DNA of 64,000 nucleotides, taken from assembly GCF_001426565.1 (NCBI RefSeq), contig NZ_LMFA01000024.1, forward strand, positions 195,827 through 259,826. Reading direction: 5' to 3'. Origin of the DNA: Rhizobium sp. Root482. GTDB taxonomy: Bacteria; Pseudomonadota; Alphaproteobacteria; Rhizobiales; Rhizobiaceae. The first letter of the stretch is position 1, and each line of letters starts with the position of its first letter. The notes under the pieces are model-generated. The model saw only the letters and a program-made list of their open reading frames with translations. It was not told the origin of the DNA and searched no databases. Shown in pieces: positions 56,137 through 64,000 of the stretch. The position numbers were made by a program, and so were the translations under genes.

Positions 56137-56171
56137 AAAGCCCGCGGAAAGCGATTTCCGCGGGCTTTTTT
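56137..56171 (+). terminator. rpsA terminator
   Basis: AAAGCCCGCGGAAA (56137-56150) and TTTCCGCGGGCTTT (56155-56168) pair perfectly over GCGA, and a T-run follows. It lies 20 bases after the rpsA stop. Confidence 0.93.
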
Positions 56172-56194
56172 GTGCGCATCGGCAGGGTGACCGG

Positions 56195-58066
56195 TCAGCC
56201 GATCTCGCCCATGCGGCGATAGAATCCGTAACCCGTATCGACATCGCCTCCATTTTCCGTCGCGTTTTCGTTGGCTTCGCCCGCAGCCTGTTCTTCTCCG
56301 GCCGGCTCCTCGCCATCGTCCTGGAACAGGCTCCCGTCCTCGCGTTTCTCTTCGTCTCCTGCAAGGTCCGGCCGATCCTCCGTATCGACTTCGGCTTTGC
56401 GCATATCCTCGGCTCTTGCCGGCAGATAGGGGATCATCGCAAAGGGGATCGCGTCCCTTGCAAGGCCCGTTTCCGGCCGGGCTGGCCGGGCGTCCTGTGC
56501 CGCGTCTTCGCCGGTTTGCGGACGCGTGAATGCCGGCCGGCCCGAGGGCTCTTCCTCCGGTGCGCCCATGGCTGCCCAGCCATCGGCTTCGAGGCCGACG
56601 AGCTCGGCCCGCCCACTGACGTAGGATGCCGGTCGCGGCTGCGGTGCGGTATCTTCAGCACTGTCCAACTGGGCAAACAGCGCATCGGCCTGCATGTCGG
56701 CGGTGTCGCCGGAAAACAGGGAAAACGGCGCCTCCTGCGCGCCATCGCTTGTGCCACCGGGGAGTGGTAGCGCCGATTCGATCAGGGTCTTCAGTGCCTG
56801 AACCAAAGTCTTTTCGGGACGGTTCGTCGGGGCCTCATCCGGCTCGGACTGCAATTGCCCGGCGGCAGTGCTGCCGTTCGTCTCGGTGTCCGGGCCGTGG
56901 CTTCGAATATCGGTGCTTTCTCCGATCGATCGGGATTGCTGCGGACGGGCGGGCGTGCCGGCCGCATCCGCGGCAGGATCGGCGTCGCTCGCCATGGCCC
57001 CTGCTGTCGCGCGCGGCGCCATATCCCTGGAGGCAGCCTGGTTTGCCGATAACGTGGCCTTCTGACCCTCTTCATTCCGAAGCGCCTGCCGATGCGGCTT
57101 CTCGTCCGGCATCTCCGCCTCCGGAGAGTCCGTCTGCTCCGGTTCGGCCGGCCGGTCGAGCCCCAGTTCCTGCTCCAGTTCCGCCTTCAATTGTCCATCC
57201 ATCTCGCCGGCGATGGCGGCAACCAGGGCAAGGGCCTGCGGATCGGCGGCAAGAAAGGCGGCTGCCGCCCGCAGCAGCGGGATCGTTTCCAGGCTTGCCC
57301 TGCCAGCCAGGCCGATCTGAGCGGCAGCCGTGTCGGCGCCACGACGTGCGGTAGGCGCGTCTGCCGTCTGATCGCTCCGGCGTGCCGGTCTTGCGGCGGC
57401 ACTCTCGCTCTCCTCCTGCGCGCCGGTCGATATCGGCGCCTCGTCGTCATTACCGAAGGCCTGCCGGAGTGCCGCCTGCAAACGACCCGCATCGGCGGGC
57501 ATCGGCGCGCCACCCGGTATGGCCTGCTGCATCGGCAGAGTGGCCAGCCGGTTCGGCATGGCGGTCTGGCCCTGCGCGCTGGCGGGAGGAGGGGCGGATC
57601 TGCCATCCGTTCGGCCCGGAAACGGGGCGGGCGTCGAAGGACGGTCCGGAAACCGCGACGCGTCGATGGCGGCGGGATGTTTCAGGGCCTCCGCAAGGAG
57701 CCGCACCGAGAGCCCAAGATTGCGCTGCGCAAGCTGTTTTTCCAGTGCCGTCCGGGCCGCCGGCGTCAGGGTTTCGAGGAAGACGGCGAGCCTCTTCGAG
57801 AAATCGCGCAGGCTCTCCTGCGGCAGCGGCGGGAATTTCAAAAGCTTCGCCAGCGTGTCCAGAAGCCGGATCAGCGCTTCCTTGGGCATCGGCTCGCTGC
57901 CGACGAAATGGCGGTTCAGCGTTTCGAGGATCTTGAGCACCGCCTGCGACTGGCTTCCCGAAATCCGGACCGGGCCCGCCGGCATGCGCTCATTCAACCG
58001 GGCCGTCTCGGCCGCTACCGGCATCGCGGCGGTGGCCGTCCTGACGGTGAGAAGAGGCATCAGCAT
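56195..58066 (-). CDS. Long low-complexity hypothetical protein
   Basis: This 623-residue protein has a helical N-terminal part (LETLNRHFVGSEPMPKEAL, TLAKLLKFPPLPQESLRDF, about residues 40-140) and a long Ala/Pro/Glu-rich middle and acidic C-terminus. The layout recalls FliK-like hook-length or other secreted ruler proteins, but no FliK C-terminal motif is seen and no flagellar genes are near. GGAG precedes the ATG at 58066. No family is assigned. Confidence 0.6.
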   Translation of the reverse strand: MLMPLLTVRTATAAMPVAAETARLNERMPAGPVRISGSQSQAVLKILETLNRHFVGSEPMPKEALIRLLDTLAKLLKFPPLPQESLRDFSKRLAVFLETLTPAARTALEKQLAQRNLGLSVRLLAEALKHPAAIDASRFPDRPSTPAPFPGRTDGRSAPPPASAQGQTAMPNRLATLPMQQAIPGGAPMPADAGRLQAALRQAFGNDDEAPISTGAQEESESAAARPARRSDQTADAPTARRGADTAAAQIGLAGRASLETIPLLRAAAAFLAADPQALALVAAIAGEMDGQLKAELEQELGLDRPAEPEQTDSPEAEMPDEKPHRQALRNEEGQKATLSANQAASRDMAPRATAGAMASDADPAADAAGTPARPQQSRSIGESTDIRSHGPDTETNGSTAAGQLQSEPDEAPTNRPEKTLVQALKTLIESALPLPGGTSDGAQEAPFSLFSGDTADMQADALFAQLDSAEDTAPQPRPASYVSGRAELVGLEADGWAAMGAPEEEPSGRPAFTRPQTGEDAAQDARPARPETGLARDAIPFAMIPYLPARAEDMRKAEVDTEDRPDLAGDEEKREDGSLFQDDGEEPAGEEQAAGEANENATENGGDVDTGYGFYRRMGEIG

Positions 58067-58379
58067 CGCAATCTCCGTCGGTTCGGGTTGGATCAAGGGC
58101 GCCGCATGGCAACGGGACAGGCGCCAGCGCAGGCAGATGGATCGAAGAGAAGGGCGCGTCATGCGCATGCCCGACGGCGTTCACGGCCTGGCCAGACTGC
58201 GGCGGGCTTCGAGGCCTTCGACAGGCCGAGCATTGATCATGGATCATAGGCGGGAAAGGTTGACGGAATATTAACCATGTTGGATGCGCCGCCCCGCTCA
58301 GTCCGCTTGCCCCGTTTCGAGCGCTCGCGTACATCTTTCCTCATGGCGATACGGCCTGCAACTGCCTGCGGGGAGCGCG
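58067..58379. promoter_or_regulatory. Divergent intergenic region before nadV
   Basis: About 310 bases separate the two divergent starts. A TTGACG near 58260 is the only -35-like element I see, without a matching -10. No RNA gene or repeat is evident. Open frames here are upstream extensions of the two neighbours. Confidence 0.5.
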
Positions 58380-59762
58380 ATGAACCTGACCAACCTGATC
58401 CTCAACACCGACAGCTACAAGTTCAGCCACTACCTGCAATATCCGCCGGAAACCCGGGCGATTTCCGCCTATATCGAGACGCGCGGTCGTGAGGATCAGG
58501 CCGATGTCGTGTTTTTCGGGCTGCAGATGTTCCTCAAGGACTATCTTGGCAGGCCGGTGACGCGGGCCGATGTCGATGAGGCCGAGGCGGTGGTCCTTGC
58601 CCATGGGCTGCCCTTCAACCGGGCCGGCTGGATGCGCATCGTCGAGCGTTTCGGCGGCTTGCTGCCGCTTGAAATCCAGGCCCTGCCGGAAGGCACGCTT
58701 CTGCGCCGCGGCGTACCGATGGTGCAGGTGGTCAATACCGATCCCGGCAGTTTCTGGCTGACCTCCTATATCGAGACGGCGCTTTTGCGCGCCGTCTGGT
58801 ATCCGTCCTCCGTGGCCAGTAATGCCCGCAAGATCAAGCAGATCATCCGCCCGATGCTTGAGAAGACCGCAGACGATCCGGCCGCCGTCCTGCCCTTCCG
58901 GCTGCATGATTTCGGCGCGCGCGGGGTCGGCGCGCAGGAGCAGGCGGCGATAGGCGGTGCCGCCCATCTCGTCCATTTCATGGGAACGGACACGATGGCC
59001 GGCCTCCTCCATGCACGGCGCTATTACGGTGCCGAAATGGCCGGCTTTTCCATCCCGGCCTCCGAACATTCGACCATGACGGCCTGGGGGATAGAGCGGG
59101 AGGCAGAGGCCTATTCCAACATGATCGACCGCTTTGCCGGTGGTGGCCTATTTGCCGTCGTCTCCGACAGCTACGACATCGACCATGCCGTCTCGGAAAT
59201 CTGGGGCGAGCAATTGCGTGAAAAACTGAGAGCCAGCGGCGGCACGGTGGTGATCCGCCCCGATAGCGGCGATCCGATCGAAACGCCGATCCATGTCATC
59301 CGCCAGCTCGACTATCATTTCGGCTCGACGCTGAATGGCAAGGGCTACAAGGTGCTCGATCCGTGCGTCCGCGTCATCCAGGGCGACGGGGTTTCCAGCG
59401 CCGATATCGGCCAGATTCTCGGGCGGCTGGAGGCATTCGGCTTTTCAGCCGAGAACATCGCCTTCGGCATGGGTGGTGGCCTGCTGCAGAAGGTCAATCG
59501 CGACAGCTATTCCTTCGCGATGAAGACCAATGCCCTTCAGGACGACAAGGGCCAGTGGCATGATGTCTTCAAGCGTCCGGCCACCATGAATGTCAAGGCG
59601 TCGAAGGCCGGCCGCCAGGCCGTCGTCGAAGGCCCAGGCGGCCTCGAAGCGATCCGCCTCGATGAACTCAAGGACCGCCGCAACCATCTGGAGACCGTCT
59701 GGAAGGATGGCGTTCTCCTGAAGGACTGGGGTTTCGCCGAAATCCGCGCCCGGGCGTTTTAG
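58380..59762 (+). CDS. nadV: Nicotinamide phosphoribosyltransferase
   Basis: This 460-residue enzyme makes NMN from nicotinamide and PRPP in NAD salvage. Family motifs are NTDSYKFSHYLQYP, RLHDFGARGVGAQEQAAIGG, PASEHSTMTAWG, VVSDSYDIDHAV, VIRPDSGDP and VIQGDGVSS. The residues that read as nicotinamide type rather than nicotinate type are the DSYK start and HDFGARGV. GGGGAG precedes the ATG at 58380. Confidence 0.92.
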   Translation: MNLTNLILNTDSYKFSHYLQYPPETRAISAYIETRGREDQADVVFFGLQMFLKDYLGRPVTRADVDEAEAVVLAHGLPFNRAGWMRIVERFGGLLPLEIQALPEGTLLRRGVPMVQVVNTDPGSFWLTSYIETALLRAVWYPSSVASNARKIKQIIRPMLEKTADDPAAVLPFRLHDFGARGVGAQEQAAIGGAAHLVHFMGTDTMAGLLHARRYYGAEMAGFSIPASEHSTMTAWGIEREAEAYSNMIDRFAGGGLFAVVSDSYDIDHAVSEIWGEQLREKLRASGGTVVIRPDSGDPIETPIHVIRQLDYHFGSTLNGKGYKVLDPCVRVIQGDGVSSADIGQILGRLEAFGFSAENIAFGMGGGLLQKVNRDSYSFAMKTNALQDDKGQWHDVFKRPATMNVKASKAGRQAVVEGPGGLEAIRLDELKDRRNHLETVWKDGVLLKDWGFAEIRARAF

Positions 59763-59827
59763 ATCTAACTCTTGCCCTCGTGCCTGCCGCATCCCATCTT
59801 TGCCTCGTCCAGATCGTGGAGCAGCAG

Positions 59828-60163
59828 ATGACGGTTCGTCCGCCCCAGTCCCTCGCACCGGGCTCTTCCCGGGATACCGGCCTCAACCTCCTCGAATATG
59901 AGTTGATGTCGGAGCGTGCCGATGCGCTTGGGCGACACGGTTTGAAGGTGGAAAAGGCAATCGCCGCTCTTCAGGCGCTCGATGATGGAGCCGCGACGTC
60001 TGACCATCGAGAGCGGTTGCTCGACGAAGCCGCCGATGTGGTCTGGGCCTTCTTCATTCAGCGTGAAATCTGCGGCCTTCGGTCAAACAGCGATGCGGTC
60101 CGCCGTTACTGCATCCCCGGGGAAGTCATCGCACGGCTGGGGATCGTTAGGCCCAAGGCCTGA
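59828..60163 (+). CDS. Small unknown protein, possibly DUF6665 family
   Basis: This 111-residue soluble protein contains LNLLEYELMSERADALGRHG, ADVVWAFFIQREICGLR and YCIPGEVIARLG, a pattern that I recall from a small alphaproteobacterial domain of unknown function (DUF6665); this naming is not certain. GGAG precedes the ATG at 59828. It follows nadV by 65 bases in the same direction. Confidence 0.65.
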   Translation: MTVRPPQSLAPGSSRDTGLNLLEYELMSERADALGRHGLKVEKAIAALQALDDGAATSDHRERLLDEAADVVWAFFIQREICGLRSNSDAVRRYCIPGEVIARLGIVRPKA

Positions 60164-60172
60164 TTAGCCTGA

Positions 60173-61537
60173 TCAGGCTCCGAGCCTTGCTTCCTCGGTC
60201 TGACGTTTCAAAATATCGTAAATCCCGTTTTCGTCGATACTGACGGAGAGGATTCCGCCTGCCGCAGAATCGCCGCCCACGGGTGCCATCGCATCGCCTG
60301 GGCCGGCGCGGGCCAGAAGCACCGTCATGTCGGCCTCGTCCTTGGCTTCTTCGGAGGCATCCGTCGTACCGGTCTCGGTATCGATCGCTTCGATCCGCGC
60401 AGCACCGGCCACGGCGGCGGCGCTTTCCACCTTTTCCTCGATCTCGGCCATCTCCGCGCCGGCCGCCAGCGTCAGCAGCAGGTCGGCGGCGGTCACGGTT
60501 TCAACGCTGGGCTCACCCTCGGCAGGTGTGGAGTCTGTGCCGGATGGGGCGTCGCGGATCGCCTCGTTGACGTCAGCGATCGTTTCCTGGACCTGTTTGA
60601 CGTCTTCGAGTTTCTCCCCGGCTTCGAGCTTGCGGATGTCTTCCTCGCGCTCCTTGCGTGTCTCCTCGTTCTCGACGCGGGTCGGATCCGGCTGATGGGT
60701 CCGCTCGAGCTTCAGTTCCTCGACCGATTTCGGGTTGGCGACTTCCTCCAGCCGCTGGATCGCGATCTTCGCGTCCTCCGCCGACAGGCCTTTGGCACGC
60801 TCGGCGTCGTCAAGGGCTTCCTGGATGATCTTCGCCTGCTCGCCCGACGGATTCCTGATCGCATCGACCATCTGGGCCGTTGTTATGCCGAGGGCCTTGA
60901 GACCGGTCTTCTCCTCAAGCTGCGAGATGCTTTCCGGCATCGACTTACGCACGTCCGCCATCGCCTCGCCGATACGTTTGCTGTAGAGCTTGTCGCTCTC
61001 GTTCTCGTTCTGCGAAAGCCCGTAGCGCGTGACGAAGCGGGCGGCCATCTCCGCCATCGCGGTGGGCTTTTCGGCCGTGCCGTCCAGCACCGCGTCGAGA
61101 TCGTCGATCGTCACCCGGAACCGCGCCAGCGTGATTTCCTGCGCGCCTCCCGGAATCGGCGAAGAGATGGGAAGGTTCGCCTCTTCCTTGCCGATCATCG
61201 CCACCAGCGTGAGCGCGTCTTCGACGCGGGTGCCCAGATCTGTGTTGAGTTCACCCTCGTCGGGCGTCACGCGCAGAATGTTCAGGAAGCGCGAGATCAG
61301 TTCCGCCATGGCATTGTCGTCGCTCTTCAGCGCGCCGAAGAAATGCGCATTAACCTTTTCGTTCAGGGCCGCATGGCTCTTGCTCGCCGATACCCTCGCC
61401 TTGAGGATATCGTCCTGCTTGGTTTCCTTGCGCGCCTTCTTCTCGTCCTCGACGCGCTTTTCCTCCGCCTGGTCGATCATCGACTGCATGAGCGTGGTGG
61501 AAACGGTTCCGGCGGCGGACTGGAGAGGAGTGATCAT
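60173..61537 (-). CDS. Coiled-coil, charge-rich hypothetical protein
   Basis: This 454-residue protein is rich in Glu, Lys and Ala. The N-terminus (MITPLQSAAGTVSTTLMQSM) is followed by a charged helix (QAEEKRVEDEKKARKETKQD), an all-helical middle, and a Glu-rich coiled region (about residues 270-330). No signal peptide, membrane segment or catalytic motif is visible. Its size and acidic low-complexity C-terminal half resemble the protein at 56195-58066, with nadV between them. No function can be proposed. Confidence 0.6.
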   Translation of the reverse strand: MITPLQSAAGTVSTTLMQSMIDQAEEKRVEDEKKARKETKQDDILKARVSASKSHAALNEKVNAHFFGALKSDDNAMAELISRFLNILRVTPDEGELNTDLGTRVEDALTLVAMIGKEEANLPISSPIPGGAQEITLARFRVTIDDLDAVLDGTAEKPTAMAEMAARFVTRYGLSQNENESDKLYSKRIGEAMADVRKSMPESISQLEEKTGLKALGITTAQMVDAIRNPSGEQAKIIQEALDDAERAKGLSAEDAKIAIQRLEEVANPKSVEELKLERTHQPDPTRVENEETRKEREEDIRKLEAGEKLEDVKQVQETIADVNEAIRDAPSGTDSTPAEGEPSVETVTAADLLLTLAAGAEMAEIEEKVESAAAVAGAARIEAIDTETGTTDASEEAKDEADMTVLLARAGPGDAMAPVGGDSAAGGILSVSIDENGIYDILKRQTEEARLGA

Positions 61538-61642
61538 GGCGCCCTACGTGGTTGCAATGGGGGATACCATGGCACACTAACCCGCGAGCATTAATGCCTG
61601 ATTAACCTGTTTCGGGGAGCGGCCGCCGGCGTCCGGAACCCG

Positions 61643-62269
61643 TCAGCTATGGGCGAAGATGTCGGTTTCTTCCCAGCCGATCAGGTCGAGCTTGGAGCGC
61701 GTCGGCAGGAAGGCAAAGCACGCATCGGCAAGCTCGGCCCGACCGTCGCGGAGAAGGCGGGCGGTCAGCTTGTCGCGCAGCGCGTGCAGGTGCAGCACGT
61801 CGGAGGCGGCATATTCCAGCTGCGCCGGCGACAGCGTTTCGGCCGCCCAGTCGGAGGATTGCTGCTGCTTGGAAATATCGACCTCCAGCAATTCCTTCAG
61901 ATTGTCCTTCAGCCCGTGGCGGTCCGTATAGGTCCGGGTCAGCCGCGAGGCGATCTTGGTGCAGAACACCGGCGTCGTCGTCACGCCGAAGGCATTGAAC
62001 AGCACGGCGATGTCGAAACGGCCGAAATGAAAGATCTTCTGCCGGGTCGGATCTTCGAGCATGGCGACGAGATTGGGCGCCTGCATCTGCCCCTTGGCGA
62101 TCTGGATCACGTCGGCCGTCCCGTCGCCGGGCGAAAGCTGGACGACGCAGAGCCGGTCGCGGCGGGGGATGAGGCCGAGCGTCTCGGTGTCGATGGCGAT
62201 CGCGCCCCTGTAGCGGGCGGCGTCTTCCGCCGAGATATCGCCCTGGTGAAACCGTATTGTATTTGCCAT
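61643..62269 (-). CDS. nrnC: NrnC-type 3'-5' exoribonuclease (nanoRNase)
   Basis: This 208-residue DEDDy exonuclease matches alphaproteobacterial NrnC, the short RNase D-like enzyme that degrades dinucleotides and nanoRNA in place of Orn. Visible residues are Asp27 and Glu29 in AIDTETLGL, Asp86 in HFGRFDIAVLF, and Tyr153 and Asp157 in EYAASDVLHLH. It lacks the HRDC domains of full RNase D. The C-terminus LGWEETDIFAHS-like tail is typical. The ATG at 62269 has GGGGA upstream. Confidence 0.92.
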   Translation of the reverse strand: MANTIRFHQGDISAEDAARYRGAIAIDTETLGLIPRRDRLCVVQLSPGDGTADVIQIAKGQMQAPNLVAMLEDPTRQKIFHFGRFDIAVLFNAFGVTTTPVFCTKIASRLTRTYTDRHGLKDNLKELLEVDISKQQQSSDWAAETLSPAQLEYAASDVLHLHALRDKLTARLLRDGRAELADACFAFLPTRSKLDLIGWEETDIFAHS

Positions 62270-62409
62270 GGAAATCCCCACATCAGCCGGACCGGCGTTG
62301 CGCTCGGTTCAAGTCATCGGGCTATAGCGCAACTTCACCGGAAGCGATACCGTCTCAAAAGCGCAAGGGCGGGGATGCCCAAACCGCCAACTGAAAAAGC
62401 GATACCCCA

Positions 62410-62721
62410 ATGAAAGCGCTTCGCACCGCCATTCCGGCCCTCTTCCTGTCCGTCGCCTGCCTGTCGGCGGGGATGCCGGCCGCAGCCGAGCCGTTCCGGC
62501 AGCCGGTGCAGGCCTTTATGGACCTGCCCGGCGTGAAATCGCAGGAAGAGATCGACCGGGAGAATGTCGTCCGGTGCAAGCAGGTCGTGGTGCGCCGCGA
62601 TCCCGGCATGAATTCAGGCTATGCCACCACCAATTTCTGCCGGCGTGGTTCCGGCCCCATCTTCCAGTCCGGCCGGTTGCCGCCATCAACGATCCGGCAG
62701 TTGCGCGGTTTCAACTACTGA
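62410..62721 (+). CDS. Small secreted hypothetical protein
   Basis: This 103-residue protein has a signal peptide with cleavage near MPAAAEPF. The mature part has two cysteines (VVRCKQ and TNFCRRG) that may form a disulfide and ends in PPSTIRQLRGFNY. No family is recognised. It is followed 76 bases later by the dehydrogenase gene in the same direction. Confidence 0.65.
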   Translation: MKALRTAIPALFLSVACLSAGMPAAAEPFRQPVQAFMDLPGVKSQEEIDRENVVRCKQVVVRRDPGMNSGYATTNFCRRGSGPIFQSGRLPPSTIRQLRGFNY

Positions 62722-62797
62722 TCGCCGGCATTCTTGCAAATCACGGCATCCCCGATACAAGGAAGCACCGGCCCATGCCGGTCCAGGAGGGGATGTC

Positions 62798-63829
62798 ATG
62801 ACGGAATTGCAGCGGCCTCTGGTCATCTCGGCGCCCGCGCCGCGCACGCTCGACCTGATCTTCACGCGAGAGGCACGGCAACAGCTCGCGGCGAAATACC
62901 GGATCGTCGAGGCCGAGCCGGACGGGTTCGCCGCGCTTGGCGACGCCGTGCTGGGCGAGGCGCGTTACATCATCGGCCAGCCGCCGCTTGACGCGGAAAC
63001 ACTTGCGCGCATGTCGCAATTGCGCTGCGTCCTCAATGTCGAGAGCAACCTGATCGACAACATGCCCTATGAGGTGCTGTTTGCGCGCGGCATTCATGTC
63101 GTGACCACCGGCCAGGTCTTTGCCGAGCCGGTTGCCGAACTGGGAGTTGCCATGGCGCTCAACCTCGCCCGCGGCATCGTCGATGCCGATCTCGCCTTCC
63201 GTGAAGGCCGCGAACTCTGGGGCGGCGAAGGCAATGGCACGGCTCGATTGCTCACCGGCGCCGATGTCGGCATTATCGGTTTCGGCGATCTCGGCCGGGC
63301 GCTGAACCGGGTTCTCTCCGGCTTTCGCACGCAGACGAAAGTGTTCGACCCCTGGATGCCTGCCTCGATGCTCAACGACCACGGTGTCCGTCCGTCGAGC
63401 CTTGAAGAGGTGCTGACGCAAAGCGATTTCATCTTCGTGGTGGCGGCGGTGACCAGCGAAAACCGCGGCTTCCTCGGCGCGGACGCCTTTGCCAGCATGC
63501 GAAAAGGGGCCGCCTTCATCCTGCTCAGCCGTGCCGACGTGGTGGATTTCGAGGCGCTCACGGCGGTGGTCGAGAGCGGCCATATCCTTGCGGCGAGCGA
63601 CGTCTTCCCGCAGGAGCCGCTGCCGGCCGATCATCCGGTGCGCGGCCTCAAGGGCTTCCTGCGCTCCGCCCACCGGGCCGGAGCGCTCGACAGTGCCTTC
63701 AAGAAGATGGGTGACATGGTGCTGGAGGACATGGACCTGATGGACCGCGGACTGCCGCCGATGCGCTGCAAGCGGGCCGAGCGCGAAACCGTGTCGCGCA
63801 TGCGTTCCAGGCCGGTGACGGTGAACTGA
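62798..63829 (+). CDS. D-2-hydroxyacid dehydrogenase, PGDH-like
   Basis: This 343-residue NAD-dependent enzyme has the Rossmann motif VGIIGFGDLGRAL and the catalytic trio: Arg in ILLSRADVVDFEAL, Glu in DVFPQEPLPADHP and His in RSAHRAGAL. It resembles phosphoglycerate dehydrogenase-type reductases without the ACT domain. The substrate is unknown. AGGAGGGG precedes the ATG at 62798. Confidence 0.88.
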   Translation: MTELQRPLVISAPAPRTLDLIFTREARQQLAAKYRIVEAEPDGFAALGDAVLGEARYIIGQPPLDAETLARMSQLRCVLNVESNLIDNMPYEVLFARGIHVVTTGQVFAEPVAELGVAMALNLARGIVDADLAFREGRELWGGEGNGTARLLTGADVGIIGFGDLGRALNRVLSGFRTQTKVFDPWMPASMLNDHGVRPSSLEEVLTQSDFIFVVAAVTSENRGFLGADAFASMRKGAAFILLSRADVVDFEALTAVVESGHILAASDVFPQEPLPADHPVRGLKGFLRSAHRAGALDSAFKKMGDMVLEDMDLMDRGLPPMRCKRAERETVSRMRSRPVTVN

Positions 63830-63896
63830 GCCGGCGGCGCCGGCGCCTGGAATGACGAATGCTGCCCAAGAGCCGGTAGATCGACCCTCGTGTCTC

Positions 63897-64000
63897 TCAG
63901 TCGTCGCCGTTGACGCGGCGCATCGCCTCGAGGATTGAATCCTTGGTTTCGTGCCCGGTCTTGTAGAGCCCCAGCATCACGGTGGCGGCATCGCGGCCAT
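63897..64000 (-). CDS. C-terminus of a gene cut by the window end
   Basis: The minus strand is open from the window edge to a TGA at 63897-63899. The readable C-terminus is AATVMLGLYKTGHETKDSIL followed by EAMRRVNGDD. The family is not recognisable from about 33 residues. It is convergent with the dehydrogenase gene. Confidence 0.5.
   Translation of the reverse strand, partial: GRDAATVMLGLYKTGHETKDSILEAMRRVNGDD

Noticed and set aside
54401..56179. A 590-codon open frame antisense to rpsA
   Set aside because: It is the complement of the S1 repeats and the rpsA terminator and carries no family signal.
56195..58066. FliK flagellar hook-length control protein
   Set aside because: The composition is similar, but the FliK C-terminal domain motif is not visible and no flagellar gene is nearby.

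Overview
The window is a G+C-rich, gene-dense chromosomal segment of an alphaproteobacterium, almost certainly a member of the Rhizobiaceae or a close Hyphomicrobiales relative. The support is the rhizobial gene content (Irr next to fabA-fabB-fabI, a MbfA-type ferritin-like/VIT1 iron exporter with an Irr box, the bacterial transglutaminase-like cysteine protease family, NrnC, the FYDLN acid-domain protein, an lpsL-ugd pair) and a RIME-like intergenic palindrome. The first 13 bases match the end of an Illumina adapter, so base 1 is probably a contig end.

Layout. 1-700: non-coding, with a 29-bp inverted repeat. 0.7-5.8 kb: translation cluster infC-rpmI-rplT-pheS-pheT on the minus strand; infC starts at ATT. 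6-13 kb: single genes (alpha/beta hydrolase, transglutaminase-like protease, mbfA, YiiX-like hydrolase, cfa, EamA transporter, YeaQ-like membrane protein). 12.8-15.7 kb: elongation factor P with its two modification enzymes (efp divergent from epmA-epmB). 15.7-18.2 kb: OmpA-like lipoprotein, cysteine-rich secreted protein, and an XRE-cupin regulator with a GNAT gene. 18.4-20.8 kb: lepA and a chromosomal ccdAB toxin-antitoxin pair. 20.8-23 kb: GFA-family protein, pentapeptide-repeat protein, class I glutamine amidotransferase. 23.1-31 kb: rbfA, an unknown gene, truB, an HWE histidine kinase, rpsO, pnp and an RsmC-like methyltransferase. 31.3-36.9 kb: RIME-like palindrome, htpG, fabI-fabB-fabA and divergent irr. 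36.9-40.5 kb: TRIC-type channel, YdcF-like protein, TMEM43-like protein and a second transglutaminase-like protease. 40.7-49 kb: surface-polysaccharide genes (Wzc/ExoP-type tyrosine kinase, PPP phosphatase, O-antigen-ligase/Wzy-like protein, UDP-glucuronate epimerase, UDP-glucose dehydrogenase). 49.1-52 kb: a small accessory block of different composition lying at the 3' end of a tRNA-Ala(GGC) gene. 52.3-64 kb: FYDLN protein, a PaiB-like protein, cmk-rpsA, two long low-complexity proteins around nicotinamide phosphoribosyltransferase, nrnC, a 2-hydroxyacid dehydrogenase, and the tail of a gene that runs off the end.

The most unusual element is in the accessory block. A HipA-type kinase core (50959-51912) overlaps the start of a second gene (50220-50966) whose N-terminal half looks like the HipA N-terminal subdomain and whose C-terminal half is a HIRAN domain. 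This would be a split HipA in which the small subunit carries a DNA-end-binding type of domain; no HipB-like HTH antitoxin is visible. Two further linked themes are iron (irr and its probable target mbfA both in the window) and EF-P activation (substrate and both modifying enzymes adjacent).
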